Assembly: GCA_045589595.1 (NCBI GenBank)
Contig: JAZNPK010000022.1
Coordinates: 1-64,000, forward strand
Length of the DNA stretch: 64,000 bases
Reading direction: 5' to 3'
Origin: SIG77 sp045589595
GTDB taxonomy: Bacteria > Verrucomicrobiota > Lentisphaeria > Victivallales > UBA1829
Position 1 is the stretch's first letter. Each line of letters opens with the position of its first letter. The translations under genes and the position numbers were made by a program. Positions 1-12,800 of this stretch are shown here, one piece after another. Below the pieces are notes generated by a model. That model did no database searches and was not told the origin of the DNA. It worked only from the letters and a program-made list of their open reading frames with translations.

Positions 1-880
1 TTCAGAGTATTGTAGGTACTTGCAACGACTTTGTCGGAAGTACCGTTGAAGTTCACAGTGCCGCCGATGGTCTGGACGCTCCAGCTGCTGCCGGTGCCCG
101 TGATGGTCAGCGTGCCGCTGTTGGACAGCGTTCCGCTCAACACCAGACTGCCGGTTTCCACCGTGCTGTTGTTGGTCAGGCTTGCCGCTTTGATCGCGCC
201 GAAAACGGTCATGGTGCCGTCATTGGTGATGGCGGATGTACCGCTGATGTTCGCCGCGTTCAGAGCCACGCCGCTGTTCACGGTCAACGCGGTGTTGACG
301 GTCACATCGGTGGCAGTCTTGGTGCCGCTGCCGGAGAGCGTCAGGTTACCGTAAGTCAGAGCCGCAACAGCCTGATTTGCACCGTTGTAGTTCACAGTGG
401 CATCTGCCGCATCAACTGTTCCGCCGCTGACGGTGAAGGTTCCGCCCAGCGTGACGGTGTTGGTGCCGAAGTCAACTGCTGCCGTGCCGCTGACAGTGAG
501 GTCGTTGTTCACGGTCAGATCGCCGCTGATGGCTTTGTTTCCGCTGCCGGTCAGGGTCAGGTTGCCGTAAACCAGATCCGCAACTGCCTGATCAGCGCCG
601 TTGTAGATCACAGTTGCATCTGCCGCATCGACGGTTGCCGTGGCAGTGAAGTCGCCGCCCAGCGTCACAGTGTGGGTGCCGAAGTCAACATCTGCATTGG
701 CAGTGAGATCGCCGTTCACGGTCACATCGCCGGACAGTGTCTTGGCGGAGCCGTTCAGGTTCAGCGTATTGTAAGTGCTTGCAATGACCGTATCGGACGT
801 ACCGTTGAAGTTCACAGTGCCGCCGATGGTCTGGGCGGTCCAGCTGCTGCCGGTGCCCGTGATGGTCAGCGTACCGTTGT
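1..880 (-). repeat. 759-bp direct repeat inside the giant gene
   Basis: Bases 1-121 closely match 760-880, an offset of 759 bp, or exactly 253 codons. Shared runs include ccgttgaagttcacagtgcc and gccgatggtctgg, with scattered mostly synonymous differences. Within each copy there are shorter repeats of about 55-75 residues with the core YNGADQTVAALTYGNLTLSG. The whole-codon offset keeps the frame, as expected of unequal recombination in a repeat protein. Confidence 0.8.
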
Positions 881-3800
881 TGGTCAGCGTTCCGGTATGG
901 GTCAATGTTCCGGTTTCGATGGTACCATTGTTGACCAGAGAATTACTGCCGGTGATGCTGTCAGCACTCATGGTCACGCCGGTATCGACTGTCAGCGCGG
1001 TGGCAACGGACAGGGTTCCGGCGGTCTTGGTGCCGGAGCCGGAGAGGGTCAGTGTGGCGTAAGAGTTGTCCGCCACAGTCTGATCAGCGCCGTTGTATGT
1101 GACGCTGGATGCAGTACCGTTGTTCCATGCCGCGCCGGAAGCGATATTCAGCGCACCGGTAACGGTCAGGCTGCTGTTGTTGACGAAGTCTGTACCATCG
1201 CCGTCCGCGATGGTCAGGGTTGCGCCGTTGGCAATGATCATCGTGCCGTTATTGGTCAACTGATCCATTTCCATAGAAGCGCCGATGGTCACAGTGGAAC
1301 CGGCGGTAATGGTCACGGAGAGGGAGTTGCTCAAAGTGGGCATGGTCATACGCCAGCTTCCGGAAGCATCCTGCCATGTTGCGTTATCGCTGGAATACTG
1401 CCAGATGGTGGCATTGTCCCAGTTGCCCGCAGCATGTGCTTTTGTGCGGTAATGATATGCAGCGAAGGCGGATTCGGACACCGTTCCGATGTCATAGGCG
1501 CCCATCATGGTCACGCCGTTCTGACCGCGTGTGGTACCCAACTGATCGGTGGTGTAACCGGTGACGACACCAGAGGGAGCGGAACCATCGAGGTACATCC
1601 AGTTCCAATCGGTTCCGGTCTTGGTGCGTGCGATCACATACTTGCCGTTATCGGCATCGTAGCCGACCATCACGCTGTTCTGGAGTGCGGCGGTACTGGA
1701 ATCGGCATCATTGACCTTGTACACCGGCTTACCGGAGATCATGGTCAGTGAATCGTAACCGAAGATGGATTTCACAGATGCGTTGGCATCGGCGTAAACG
1801 GAGCTGTAAACGTTTTCGTTCAGGCTCACATTGCCGCCGAAGGCACTGTAATAACCATTGAGCGTACCGTTGTTCACGGTGGTGCCGACGATGATACTGT
1901 TGTAGGCATTGACCGTACCCGCATTGTTCAGGACTGCGCTGCTGTTCGCCAGATTGACCAGCGTGGCATTTGCCAGATTCAGGGTCGCGCCCTGCGCCAC
2001 AGAAATACCGGCGGCATCCGTGATGGATGCAGGCATGAAGGTCGCATTGATGATATGGGCGGTGGTATCGCCGATGACCGCCAGATCCGTACCCTGGAAG
2101 GTGAGACCTGTGGCAGTGAAGGACGCGGTATCGACGGAGAAGGTCGCGCCGCCGGTCAGGATCAGACTGCCGGTACCGGAGATCGTCAGGTTCATATCGC
2201 CGGACACGAAGTCCAGATCACCTGTCAGTGTCACGGTATCGACGCCTGCCGCGAATTCGATCACGGCATCCTTGAGCAGGAGCAGTTTTGCATTTTCCAG
2301 CGCCTGACGGAAGGTGGTCTCACCAGCCACAGGAGCATCGCCGCCGACCGTAACGGTCAGGGACAGTTCAGTGCCGGTGGTGGCGATGGAACCGATGTAA
2401 CCGTAATCATTGACGATCGGGCCGCCGATCTGGTCGGCTGTGATCTGGGTTCCGGTGGAGACCGTTCCGAAGAAGGCGGTCTGACTGCCGGACTTACTGT
2501 CGCTGTATGCGGCGCCTGTGATCTGACCATCTGTGCGTTCCACGGTCAGGATCATACCGCCGTTGGCGATGGTCTGGGTGCGGACCGGGACATAATACGT
2601 ACCGGTAACGCTGTCCAGCGTCAACTTGATTTCTGCGTGATCGGCTTTGAAGTCGTAGGCGGCGGCATCAAACAATGCACTGGAAGTTTCCAGCGTATCG
2701 CCGTATGTCACACCTTCCACATTGCTGACCATTTCTCTGGTCACGCCTGTGGCGAAGGTGATGTCGTTGTATGCAGTGCCGTTCCAGTTGTAGGCGAAGA
2801 TGCTGTTGATGGCGCGGAAGAGACCGCCTGCCACATCAATACCTGCATTGTTGCCGGCAACTGTCACATTCATCAGGTTGACAGTGCCCGCACTCTGACT
2901 GATACCCGCGCCGTCGTTGTTGGCGATGGTGACATTCAGCAGGTTCAGCGTGCCGTCCGTGACGCTCACGCCGGAAGCATTGCCGGTGACGGAACTGTTT
3001 TCCATCGTCACAGCCACATTGCCGGTGACGGACAGACCAGTGCCGCCGTTGCCGGAGATGTTCACCTGAGTCAGAACGGCATTCACATTTTCCACCGTCA
3101 CAGCGTTGGTTCCGGTTGCGGAACCGGTGATGGTCAGGCTGTTCACCGCCACGGATCCGGGACCGCCGGAAAGTCTGACGCCGCCTTTGGCTGTCAGGAT
3201 ATTTCCGCTGCCGTTCAGGCTTGTTCCGCCGGTCAGGGTCACTGCACCGTTGGATGTAATGTTTCCGGTGAAGGATTTTTCGCCGTTCAGCGTCAGGCTG
3301 CCGTAGGTGGTGGTAATGACCGTCTGAGCACCGGCGAAGGCATAGATCACATCGGCTTCCGCCGCATCGAAGACTTTACCGTCTGCGATACTGTATTCGT
3401 TCATGGTGAACTGATTGCTGCCGAGGTCCACATCTGCCGTACTGCTGAAGAGACCGGTCACAGTTGCATCGCCGGTCAGGGTCTTGGCGCTGTTTGTCAG
3501 ATACAAATCACCGTAAGTCAGACCCGCAATGTTCTGTGCGTCAGTGCCGTTATAGGTCGTTGTGATGTTGGAGAGATCGGTCATACCGCTGTAATTGGAG
3601 AACGCACCGCTCAGCACCAGATTTGCGCCATCGGAGAAGGCGACAGTCTGATCACCGGCGTTGAAGTCACCGTTCACAGTCAGCAGATCGCCAACGATCG
3701 TCTTGGCGTTGGTGGTGAAGGTCAGATCACCGTAAGTGATGCTGCTGTTTGCGATCACATTCGCGGTCGCGGCATAGATCACTTCCGCATTGACTGCATT

Positions 3801-6800
3801 CACGGATCCGGTCAGCGTGAACTCGCCGTTCAGGGTCACCACACCGTTCATAACGGTATCTGCCCCCGCAATGGTCAGACCGTTGTAGGTGTCGGCAACG
3901 ACTTTGCTGCCGTCTGCGGTGTAAACGACTGTTCCGTTCAGAGCGGATTTTTCAGCATTCCATTCATTACCGGCAGTTGCATAGTTCAGAGTCAGGCTTG
4001 TGCTGTCTGCCACGGTCAGTGTTTCCGCCGTGAAGGCACTGCCTGCACTGACATTTGCCGCGATGGTCAGAGCGGCATAATCATCGGCAATGAGTTTGGA
4101 ATCTGCGATATTGTAGGTCACCAGACCATTCAGTGTGGTGATACCGGCAGTCCATTCATTACCGGCTGTCTGATAGTTGAGATTGAGTTTACCGCTGTCC
4201 GTAACCGTCATGGCTCCGGCGGAGAATGCGCCGTTTGCCGTTGCTGTACCGGTGATGATCAGGGTTCCGTAAGTATCCTGCAGGATGATGGATTCCGCGG
4301 TGCTGTTGTAGCTCACCGTGCCATTCAGTTCAGACATCGTCACATCCCATTCGCTGCCGGTGGTGGCGAAATTCAGGTCCAGAGCCTTGCCGGTATTGAC
4401 CCGCAGCGTATCTGCCGTGAAGGCATTGTCTGCTGCAGTATTTCCGGCGATATCCAGCACGGTGTAATCAGCGGCGATCAGTTCAGAACCGTCTGCCGCA
4501 TACATCACGGTGCCGTTCAGAGCGGCGGCAGTCCAGACTGTCGTTGCGGTATCGACGGCATAATTCAGTTTCAGGGTCACGCCGTTTGCCAGATTCAGGC
4601 TTGCGGCACTGAACGCGGCAGAAGCGGTCTTTGTTCCGGAGTTGGAAAGATTCAGCACATTGTAGCTCAGAGCCGCAATGTTCTGATCCGTTCCGGTGTA
4701 ACTGACTGTACCGTTGGAAGCGAGTGCAGATGCACCGGCTGCAATGATGAAGCTGTCGCTGATGGTCACAGAACCGGTACCGAGATCCAGTGTTCCGGCA
4801 GTGACATTGATATTTGCAGCGGCGAGATCCATACCGTTCAGCGCAACAGATGCGCCGGAACTTGCAAATGTGCCGGTCACTTCCGTATTGCCGTTGAAGG
4901 TGACACTGCTGCCGGAGACCGTCAGATCACTGTATGTATCCGCGACCACTTTGCTGTAATTTGCATTGTAGATCACAGTGCCGTTCAGCGTGGAGTCTGC
5001 TGCGGTCCATTCGCTGCCGGTGGTGGCAAAGTTGAGACTCAGCGTGGTATTGCCGTCCAGATTCAGCTTTGCGGCAGTAAAGGCGCTGTCCGCCTTGACC
5101 GTTCCGGCAGTTTCCAGATTCAGAATGGCATAATCGCCGGCAACGATGCTGTCCGCCGCGCCGCTGTATGTCACAGTGCCGCCGATGGACTGGCTGTTCC
5201 ATTCGCTGCCGGTACCGGTGATTTCAACTGCGCCCGTATTGGTGAAGGTGCCTTCCAGATCCAGTGCGGAAACTGTCAGTTTTGCGCTGTTTTCAAGATC
5301 ACCGTTCACATCCAGCGTGGTCGCAGTCTTGGCGCCGCCGCTGAGGATCAGGTTTGCATAAGCCACATTGGCGATATTCTGTGCGGCAGTACCGTTGTAG
5401 ATCACCGTGGAACCGTCACTGTTGGTCCAGCCGGAAGCGGAGATGTCGCCGGTGACCGTGAGCGTGCCGTTGTTGGTCAGGGCATCTGTGATTTCCAGAG
5501 TACCGGCAGCGACAGTGAGGCTGCCGTCGATCACCAGTGCGCTGACTTTCATACCGGCAGTGATATCCACATCGTGACCGCTACGGACAGTGACCTGTTC
5601 CGCCGTTTCAAAGGTGGGGGAACTCATACGCCAGGAGCCGGATGCACTCTGATAAGCGCCATCCACAGTGGCGGAATATTCCCAGATCGCGGCATCTGTC
5701 CAGTCGCCATCGCCGGTGGTCCGGAAGTAGAACTTGCCGAACACATCCGCTGCGACCGTACCGGAATCGTATGCACCCATCATGGTAATGCCGTTCTGAC
5801 CGCGGACCGTACCGAGCTGATCGGTGGTATATCCGTTGACCGTGGCATTGCTTTCCAGAGCGGAACCGTCCGCCTTCGTCCAGTTCCATTCACCGTTGGT
5901 CTGGTTGCGTGCAATGACATACTGATTATTGGCAGTGTCATAACCGACCATAACGCTGTTCTGCAGCGCGATGGCACTGGATGCGGCGGGATCGACTTTA
6001 TACACCATGCCGTCCAGAGCAGCTGCCATACCGAAGATTCCGGTGACATCCGTAATGCCGGTGGTGGTGTAAACATCAGTCGTCAGCGCGGGAGATGCAG
6101 TGAAGGCACTGTAATAGGCATTGACCGTTCCCGTGCTGTTCACACTGCCGCCCGCCACGATGGAGTTGTAAAGATTGACTGTTCCGGCATTGTTCAGGAT
6201 GTTGATGCCGGTATTCGCACTGAACATCGTCACATTCGCCAGATTCAGGATACCGCCGTTCAGAACGGCAATACCCGCATTGGAGAAGGTGGTGTTGACT
6301 GCATGGACTGTGACGCCGTCGCCGACCGTAATGGTATAGGTGGACGCAGAAGCGCTGTCCTGCAGCAGCAGATTCCGGACCGTCAGACCGGAGCCTGTAC
6401 CTTCCACCGTCAACTGCATACCGCTGATGCTCACATCACTGCCGCCGTCCAGAACGATGTTCAGACCGTTGATGGTGATGGCACCCGCATTGACAACCGT
6501 CTTCACGTTGTCGGCGAAGGTGATCACGGCGCCGTCCTGCAGCAGCAGCCCCACATTTTCAATAGCCTGAGCCAGTGTGGTGCCGCCCGTTCCGGTGCCG
6601 TCATTGGTGACGATGGTGCTGATGATCTCGCCTTTCGTGGCGATGGAACCGATGTAGCCGTAATCGTTCAGGATGCCGCCGCCGATCTGGTCGGCGGTGA
6701 TCCGGGTTCCGGTGGAGACCGTTCCGAAGAATGCTGTTGCTGCAGCAGTCTTGGTATCGCTGTAGGAGACGGCTTCGATCTGTCCGTCGGCATCATGTTC

Positions 6801-9800
6801 AACGGTCAGGATCTTGCCGCCGTTGGCAATGGTGCTGTGACGGATCGCCACATATTTTGTTCCGGTGACAGTATCGCTGCTCAGATTCAGAGAAGCGTAT
6901 TTGCTGCTGCCGGAGAAGTTGTAAACACTTGCATCAAACAATGCGCTTGACGTGGTGAAGGATGTACCGTAAGTGATGTGTGCGATTCCGGAGGTCAGCG
7001 CCGTATCCGTCATATTGTAGGATCCGGCAACGTTGCTGATCAGTGTCGCAGTCACGCCGCTTGCAATGTACATATCACTGTATGTTTCCGCACTGTTGTT
7101 CCAGCCGTTGTAGGCGAAAATGCTGTTGATGGAACGGAAGGTGCCGCCCGTCACATTCACACCGGTACCGCTGTTGCCGGCAACTGTCACATTCATCAGA
7201 TTGACCGTTCCGGCAGTCTGGCTGATACCTGCACCAGCGTTGTTTGCGATGGTCACATTCAACAGGTTCAGGGTTCCGCCCGTCACGCTCACACCTGTAC
7301 CGTTGTTGCCGGTGATGGAACTGTTTTCCATGGTCACATCGGCACTGACCGTCAAACCGGTCGTTCCGTTGGAGATGTTCACGTTTTTCAGAACTGCCGC
7401 AGTCCGGACATCCACAGTTTCAGTCGTCAGGATCTCAACATTGCTGATATCCGTCACGCCTGTTCCGTCGATCACGATGCTGACAGCATCCAGCGTCACG
7501 CCGTTGCCCGCAAGGACCAGATCCGTTCCGGTCAGGCGGATGGTTTCCGCAGTGATATCGCCGCCCGGTGTTCTGGTACCGGTTCCGGCGAGGATCAGCG
7601 TGCCGTATGCCAGATTGCTGATCACCAGCGAATTACCGCCGCTGTATTTGACCGTACCTCCGGTCAGATCGCCATCGGACCATACCGTATCGGCTGTCAC
7701 ATCATAAGCAAGATCCAGCACCTTGCCGCCCGTCACTTTCAGATTGGCGGCGGTGAAGGCGGATGTTGCTGTGGTATCGCCGGAAATGATCAGACCTGCA
7801 TACGCATCTGCAATCAGAGAACCGCCGGCGGCATATTCCACCGTACCGTTCAATGTGCTGTTCGCAACCGTCCATTCGGAGCCGGTAACTGCATACGTCA
7901 GTTTCAGGGTCGCATCTTTATCCAGCGTCAATGCGGTATTGACTTTGAATCCGGAATCAACAGTCTTGATCCCCGCACCGGTGAGCGCGAGAGAACCGTA
8001 AGTCAGAGCCAGAACGGTCTGGTCGCCGCCGCCATAGGTGAAGGCAGCTTCCGCCGCATCCAGCGTCACAGACGCCGCAACAGCAGCCGTACCGTTCAGC
8101 GTCACAGACGCCGTACCGAAGTCAACCGATGCATTGGCAGTAAAGGCATTTTCCACGACAGTTGCGCCGGTGGCGAAGACTTTGCTGCCGCCGTTCAGCG
8201 TCAGGCTGCCGTAAGTCAGAGCTGCAACCGTCTGACCGTCAGCGGTACCGTTGTAAATGGCAGTGATGTTGTCCGCTTTGACATTGGTATAATTGCTGAT
8301 CGTTCCGCCCAGCGTCAGGACTGCATCATCGGAGAAGCTGACGGACTGATCACCGGCATCGAAGCTGTCGGTAACAGTCAGATCGCCGGTGACGGTCTTT
8401 GCGCTGTTGGCGAAGTTCAGGGTCTTGTAGAGGATACCTGCCACGTTCTGGGCAGATGTGCCATTGAATGTCACAACCGCTCCGGACGCATCCGCAGACG
8501 CACCGGAAGCAACGGTGAAGTTGCCGGTGACCGTGGTGGTACCGGTGCCGAGATCCAGACTGCCGGCTGTCACATTCAGATCGTTCACCGTCAGATCATT
8601 GCCGTTCAGATCGGCATTGCTGCCGGAAACATTCATCACATCTGTAACGGTAACTGCACTGTTGAAGATCACATCATCGCCGGTGACTTTCAGCACGCTG
8701 TATGTGCTGCCGACCACATTGCTGCCGTCCGCACGGTATTCCACCGCTCCGGTCAGTGTTGCATCGGCTGCGGTCCATTCATCGCCGTTGTTGACATAAT
8801 CGATCACGAGCGTGGAACCGGAGGTAACACTCAGAGCCGCTGCAGAGAAGTCCGCAGATGCAGTGACCGTTCCGGTGATTTCCAATCCGGCATAATCATC
8901 CGCGATCAGGACGCCGCCGTTTCCGTACACGACTTTGCTGTCCGTGCCGAAAGATGCATCCGCCCATGTCGTATTGGCATCGGTGACCGTATAATCCAGA
9001 TCCAGTGTGGTAATGCTGTTCGCACCGTCTTCCAGGATCAGGGAACCGGCGATATCCAGTCCGGCTTTCGCCGTCAGGACGCCATCGTGGATGATGGTCA
9101 GATCGCCATCCACATCCAGCATACCGGAAGCCGTCACGGAACCGGTGATGGAGAGATCGTGGAACACGATACCGCTGTTGACCGCTGCATTGTCATAGGT
9201 CACCATGGAGCCGTCTGCATTGTTCCAGTTTGCACCGGATGCCAGAGCAACAGAACCGGCGATTTCCAGTGTGCCGTTGTTGATGAGATCATTTGCGGCA
9301 GAACCGTCGGTGATCGTCAGTATTGCAGTATCGGCAACAGTCAGCGTACCGGCGACCGTCAGATTGGTCAGAGAAATATTTTCCGTCAGTTTGACGATCG
9401 TATTTTCGCTGATGGTGATGGACAGTGCGGAATCAGCCGTGGGGCTGCCCATACGCCAACCGTCCGGCGTCAGCCAATCCAGCATATTTCTGGAGATCTG
9501 CCAACGGATCTCATCCCAGGATCCGTAACCGGTCAGATTGCCGCCATCCACCAGCGTCCGGAAATGATATCCGGTGAAGATGTCGGCGGACAGTGCCGCT
9601 TCCTGATACGCACCGACCGTGGTCACTGCCGTACGGGTATTGCCCAGCTGGTCCGTGGTGATGGCAGTGATTTCGCCGGTAACGACATTGCCGTCCGCAT
9701 CGTACCAGACGAAGGGACTTTCAGCAGTGCCCTCCCCTCCTCTCGCGAAGAAGAAGCTGCCGTTGTTGTCCTGACCGAGGATCACACCGTTGGAGATGGA

Positions 9801-12800
9801 GTACAGGGACGAGTTGTTGATATCGATCACATACACACCGTAATCATTGCTGTTCAATGCAGGTGTATCGTAACCGAAGATATTCACGGCACTCGCACCG
9901 GTCACATTTTCCGTACCGTTGCGGTCTGCAGAACTGCTGAAGACACTGTAATATGCATTCGTCAGATCCGTTTCACCGTAGAAGATCGTATTGTAGGCAT
10001 TCGCAGTACCGCCATTGGTCAGATCAATGATCTTGCCGCCGTTGGTGTTGACAGCTGTCACATTCGCCAGTGTCAGTACGGCATCCGCCAGAACCACATC
10101 TTTGGTATTTTCCGTTGTGGAGCCGTCCGCATTTTCCGTTACCGTGGTAACTGTGACCGTCTTGCCGCCTTCCAGCGTGGTGGTGGTATTGGAAAGCGTG
10201 GTGTTGATGAAGGTGGCTGCTGTACCTGCAGCAAGCTGGATCAGACCGTCGCCGATGAAGGCGTTGCTCACAGAGAGCGTACCGGTCTGCATATCAAACA
10301 CCGTCGCGCCGTTGAAGCCGTACATGCTGACATCGCTCACCACCAGACCTTCCGGTGTGGCATCGCCCGCAATACCGGACACCGCAAACACCGCATCCGT
10401 ATCCGTGTAACCGCTGCCGTCCACGATCAGGTTCTTGATGGTGAAGACGGCATTATCGGCAACTGTGAACGCACCGCCGGCTGTCAGTGTACCGCCGACG
10501 ATATTGACCTTGACCATTTCGCCGTCTTCATTGATCAGACCGTTGATGGACAGCGTGGAGCCGATATCAATGGTACCGAACAGGGAGACGTCGATCGTGA
10601 TCTCGGTAATGTCCGCCGCAAAGGTAATGGTTTCGGGCACACCGCTCTTGACCAGAGCATTGATGGCGTCACGGAGCGTCACACCATCTTCCGTATGACC
10701 GATCGCAGCGTCCCAGCTGACGGTCACGACCGTGGTATTCATTGCGGCAGGTGCGGCATAAGCACCCACGATCGCATACTTGGTGCTGACAAAGCTCCGT
10801 CCGAGCTGGTCGGTCAGAACCGCTTCCGCCGTGGATCCGTCAAAGGATCCGAAGACGGAGACCAGTGTCGGTGCCACATCTTCCTTGACTTCCGAACGGC
10901 TGTCGTAACCCATACCGGTGACAAAGCCGTTGGCATCGATGTTCGTGTAGAGATATCTGCCGCCGTTCGCCTGGGATGTGGTGGAGAGACCCACATAATC
11001 CGTACCGGTCGCGTCATCCGTGACGATCACAGGAACAAAGGCACTGTATGCACTGTTGCCTTCGCCGAAGACAACTGTTTCATACGCATCGAACAGGCGG
11101 GTGGCTCCGGAGCTGAGCGCAGACGGATCTTCACCCATGACATAAATCACTTTGATACCGCTGTTGTTGTTATTGCCGATGGCACTCATCACCAGCGTGG
11201 TGGCATCACTTGCCGTATTGGACTTGTAGTCGGAATAGGTCTTGGATGCAGAATTGTAGTTGTAGGCAATGATCGAGTCGATCACGGTCAGCGTGGCATT
11301 GTTGTTGTTGATCTCAACACCGCGGTAATCGCCGTTGCCATTGCTGATGTTGCCGGCAACTGTGGTATTCGCCAACACGATGGAACCGGAATTGGTCGCA
11401 TAAATGGCACTGCCGTGATAATTGGAAACGTTGCCGAGAATGGAAGTATTCAGCAGAAGCAGATCCGCCGCACCTTCAATACGGATGGCACCGCCGCCCA
11501 TATCACCGAACGGCGCAGCCGCCGTACAGTTGGTGATGGAACTGTTGATCATCTGCAGTTTGCCGCCATTCAGATAAATGGCACCGCCCTGATCCGCCGT
11601 TCCGTCACGGAGCGCAGAATCCGTGATGAGCAGATTCGCATTATTCGCATGGATCAGACCGCCGGTGGTGGCAGAGGAGCCGTCAAGGGCACTGCTGCCG
11701 GTCAGCGTGACACCGTCGATGATCACGGTCGTATCGGACGCCGAAGCATCGGCAGAACCGATCTCGAACAGACTGCCGGTGGTACCGGTTGCACGCGTGA
11801 AGGTCGTTTCCGCTGCACCCGCGCCCCGGATCTGTACCTGAATACCATCCGCAATGACCACACTGTCGCCGATCACAAATTCTCCGGCGGCAAAGTTCTT
11901 GTAACCGCCTTTGACGATTTCAAGCGTTCCGATGGTCAGCGGATCGGTGAATTCCTGGGTCGCTTCACTGTTGAGGATCAGTTTATCGTATTCCGTCGTG
12001 ATGATCTGATGATCGGACGTCATTGCATATTCCACAGTGGATCCGGCATTGTTCGTCAGAGTGGATATCTGCATCTGGGTATCGCCGAAGGTGAGATAAC
12101 CACTGTTGATCAGCGCATCGGAAAGCAGGAAGGTGCCGCTGTTCAGATCCAGTTCCGCACCGGAACCGATCTCGAATGTGGTACCGGTGAAGCTCGCAAT
12201 GCCGTCCACCTGGAGAGAACCGCCTTCGGTCATGACCGTATTGGCGGCTGTCAGTGTACCGTTCAGCGTCACAGATCCGGCGACTTCCATATCTGCCGTC
12301 ATCAGAGTTCCGTTGACCGTCAGGGTCGCAGTATTTTCCACAGCCAGTTTTCCGAGGGTCATATTGGAATGATCAACATCCATCGTGGTACCGGCTGTGA
12401 TCGTGATCGATGTATTTTCGTTGACATTTTCCAGAACTTCAGCTGCACGCCAACCGTCCATAGCGGTCCAGACACCTTCCGATGTATAGACTTCGAGCCA
12501 GTCGAGCAGTTCGGCAGCAGTCACACTGTCGTTCCACACATACTTGTCGGCACTGGCGATCGTGCGGTAGGAATTGGTGGTGAAAAGACCATCCGTTTCA
12601 TAACCGCGGAACGCACCTGCCGCCGTCCAGGATGCTGTACGGGCTTCGCCGGACTGGTCCGTATTGAAGATCTGCGCGGGTGCCACATAAAGCGTGGAAC
12701 CTGCGATATCGGTCCAGTTGCTGCCGTCGCGGGAAACTGCCAGCGTATTACCGTCAAGCCCAACAAGGATACCGTTCTTCACCGCGATGGAGCCGGAATC

